64,000 nt of DNA, taken from Enoplolaimus lenunculus. Its lineage: Eukaryota > Nematoda > Enoplea > Enoplida > Thoracostomopsidae. This document shows positions 61,759-64,000 of this stretch, one piece after another. The position numbers were made by a program, and so were the translations under genes. Under the pieces are notes generated by a model. That model searched no databases, was not told the origin of the DNA, and saw nothing but the letters and a program-made list of their open reading frames with translations. The stretch covers positions 124,001-188,000 of the forward strand of contig JASANG010002008.1 of NCBI GenBank assembly GCA_030248215.1. Reading direction: 5' to 3'. Positions within the stretch are counted from its first letter, which is position 1. The number at the start of each line of letters is the position of its first letter.

Positions 61759-64000
61759 AAATTGCAACTGCAATGTTGCTGCAATATTATTCAGGGGGAA
61801 CAACCACGTGCACAAGTATTTTACAAACGAGTGCAGCGGAGCGACAAAATTTTTTTCGATTTATACAACTTATACTCTACAGCCTGTAAAAGTTCGTTTT
61901 CGACTCTTGCCATAACCTTCGTTCATACAAACCTGACATCGAAAAAGCAAATAACAAAAAAGTGAAATGAAAAAAAAACACAGACAATTCCACACACAGC
62001 CACACAGTCGCAACATTCTTCTCCCAAATTCTTTTGAAACGAGAAAAACAACTGACAGGTGACGATGCACCGAGCACAAAGCACGCACAGGGGCTGGGGG
62101 GAGAGGAAAGGGCTGAAGCACAAAAACGCTGAAACACAAAAAACGGTGTCTCGGTGTAGTCGGAATCTTTAGTACAACTCTCACTTTCTTCTGTCTTTCT
62201 CTCCCAGCCTTATCTTTACAAAAACGTACACACAGATCAAAGCTTGTTTGCAACAGCCATCATTCAACAGGAATGTCGTGTCCTGGAACACGCAGTTGCT
62301 ACAATCACTGTTCAAAATTGCAAGTAACCACCGTGCTAAGTGTCTGTATGATTTTGCTGTGAAAAAGCGGTCATTATAATAATGTGATCGTAATTATTCC
62401 AAAACACCTATATACGTTTTGCACGGCAGGGTACAGTACAAACGAAATTCCGATTGCGATTAGAATTGTCCGATACAAATCCAGTTCCCGTTCCGATTCC
62501 GACTGTAGGAATAAATCGGAATCAGAACAGTAACCTTTTTTATTTATTTATCGCTCCTAACCTCTATTATTCGTAATTATGCGCAAAAATTGCCTGCTGT
62601 TCCACTAAGTTGCATAATATCCGATACTTATATCTTATTCTTACATAGGCAGGTAAGTTATCACTGAAACATAAATAATATGCACTGTAAAACACGATAT
62701 ATTGATCTGGCGTATAGTAATTAACTTACACAAGTAAGACTCGATACGCAAAAATTATGAGCTCTGACAAATTCTAGTTCCGATTGCCGTATAATTCAGT
62801 TCCACTCTGCCACTGGGAGACCCTTAATTCGTGTCCCCAAAATTGTATTTTATAAAAACTATATTCGCGTTTCGGGTTGGATTGAAACCGGAACTACAAC
62901 CCAAAATTGGTTCTAAGCGTCACTGCCGGATTCAATTTGGGGGCACCCAGGCCGACACCACACCAACATAAATCAAAAACTATATTTTGAGTTAAAATTT
63001 CGTACAAAAATTACAAACGGCGTCTCGCTCGATTCGTTCTGCAGCTTTTTGGGTTGGATTGAAACCGGAACTACCAACCCAAAATTGGTTCTAAGCGTCA
63101 CTGCCGAATTCAATTTGGGGGCACCCAGGCCGACACCACACCAACATAAATCAAAAATTATATTTTGAGTTAAAATTTCGTACAAAAATTACAAACGGCT
63201 TCTCGCTCGATTCGTTATGCAGTTCTTTCACTGGATCAGCCACTGCTGAAGTGCTACTGCCTTAACATCGTTTCCAAGTATACTTGGCCACGAAATACAA
63301 TCTCGCTAATACATCATCACATATACGCAGCGCAACGCTACGATGCTATTCAACGCTACGATGCTATTCAACGCTCACCAGCAACTCCCAACCCCAGAAG
63401 CGTTTCCAGGACTTCGTTTCGGCAGGGTAGCAATTTACAACGCAATATTTTCTTTCGTTACCTTCGATAATCAGCAATGTCATTCTCTAACTCTTGGTAA
63501 AAATACTGTGTTGTTTCGAGAAATTTCGGGAATGGCGGAAGGAATACGTACGTACGTATTGTACACCTCTATCCCTCCCTTCGTATACGGCATTGCCCAG
63601 CATTTGCCACCACCACACGAGAAAACAGTCAAGAAAGACAAGATTACCTACGTGCAATTATTAAATCTCGACTTAATCTCTGTGATACACAAAAACGTCG
63701 CTCAAATACAACAACGCAAATGTGTACAACAGACACAAAATTAACTCCAACTGTTTACTGCGCTACTGCAGTGCAACGCAAACACACTAACAGGATATAT
63801 ACGTACTCAGCTTAAAGACGATCAATCTGTTCTCGTTTCGTTTTTTTGTCAAATTTGCACATCCAAAGTAAAGTAAAAGTCAGGGTTGCAACAGCAACTA
63901 ACCTTTGCCGGAACAAGAACAGGAACGGGAATTGAGTTTTTTGCCGAAACAGGAACAGGAACTTGAAAAATAATTTTCATCGCCGAATTACTGTTGGACT

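Larger units (their letters stand above)
53459..64000. repeat. Right arm of giant inverted repeat (continues past the window)
   Basis: Reverse complement of 39724-50356. It contains mirrored copies of MYPT exons 21-25, the 63-bp minisatellite, the 177-bp and 70-bp tandem repeats and the MITE. Differences include a five-base deletion near 59430 relative to 44388 and scattered substitutions. The arm is still matching at the last base. Confidence 0.95.

Overview
The window is eukaryotic DNA: AT-rich, with many short GT-AG introns, abundant small DNA-transposon remnants and simple repeats, and no prokaryotic gene organisation. The single gene I can identify is a myosin phosphatase targeting subunit (MYPT/PPP1R12/MBS/MEL-11 family). 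It runs on the + strand from the ATG at 1794 to the TAA at 46651. I support 25 coding exons whose phases join without a break to about 2127 codons. Short TTAGGC-type arrays (the nematode telomere unit) scattered through the window weakly suggest a nematode; the species cannot be named from the sequence.

Layout. 1-1793: upstream region with a two-copy tandem repeat and a TATA-like box. 1794-12163: exons 1-8 encode the PP1-docking N terminus (MyPhoNE motif, RVxF motif) and the ankyrin repeats; the 7.5-kb intron 2 is packed with mobile-element remnants. 12661-28302: exons 9-20 encode a very long Ser/Thr/Ala-rich, probably disordered middle with the two ROCK-type phosphosites (RRST and RRPT). 28303-43813: a 15.5-kb intron, possibly broken by three small phase-compatible exons. 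43814-46651: exons 21-25 encode the C-terminal coiled coil/leucine zipper. The protein should bind the PP1 catalytic subunit through its N terminus, target it to myosin and other substrates, be inhibited by Rho-kinase phosphorylation, and dimerise or bind partners through the C terminus.

The dominant structural feature is a giant inverted repeat. The left arm (about 39724 or earlier to 50356) is repeated in reverse from 53459 to the window end at 64000, with a spacer of about 3.1 kb. The right arm carries a second copy of the last five exons on the - strand, tail-to-tail with the first, with intact frames and only a few substitutions. The left shoulder and first kilobase of the spacer look like low-accuracy or foreign sequence, so an assembly fold-back has to be excluded before the palindrome is taken as real.

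The repeats include hAT-like MITEs with 8-bp target duplications, a 13-bp-TIR family with 5-bp duplications, and a Helitron-like non-autonomous element with internal tandem repeats nested inside one copy of that family. I saw no rRNA, tRNA, CRISPR array or retroviral element.
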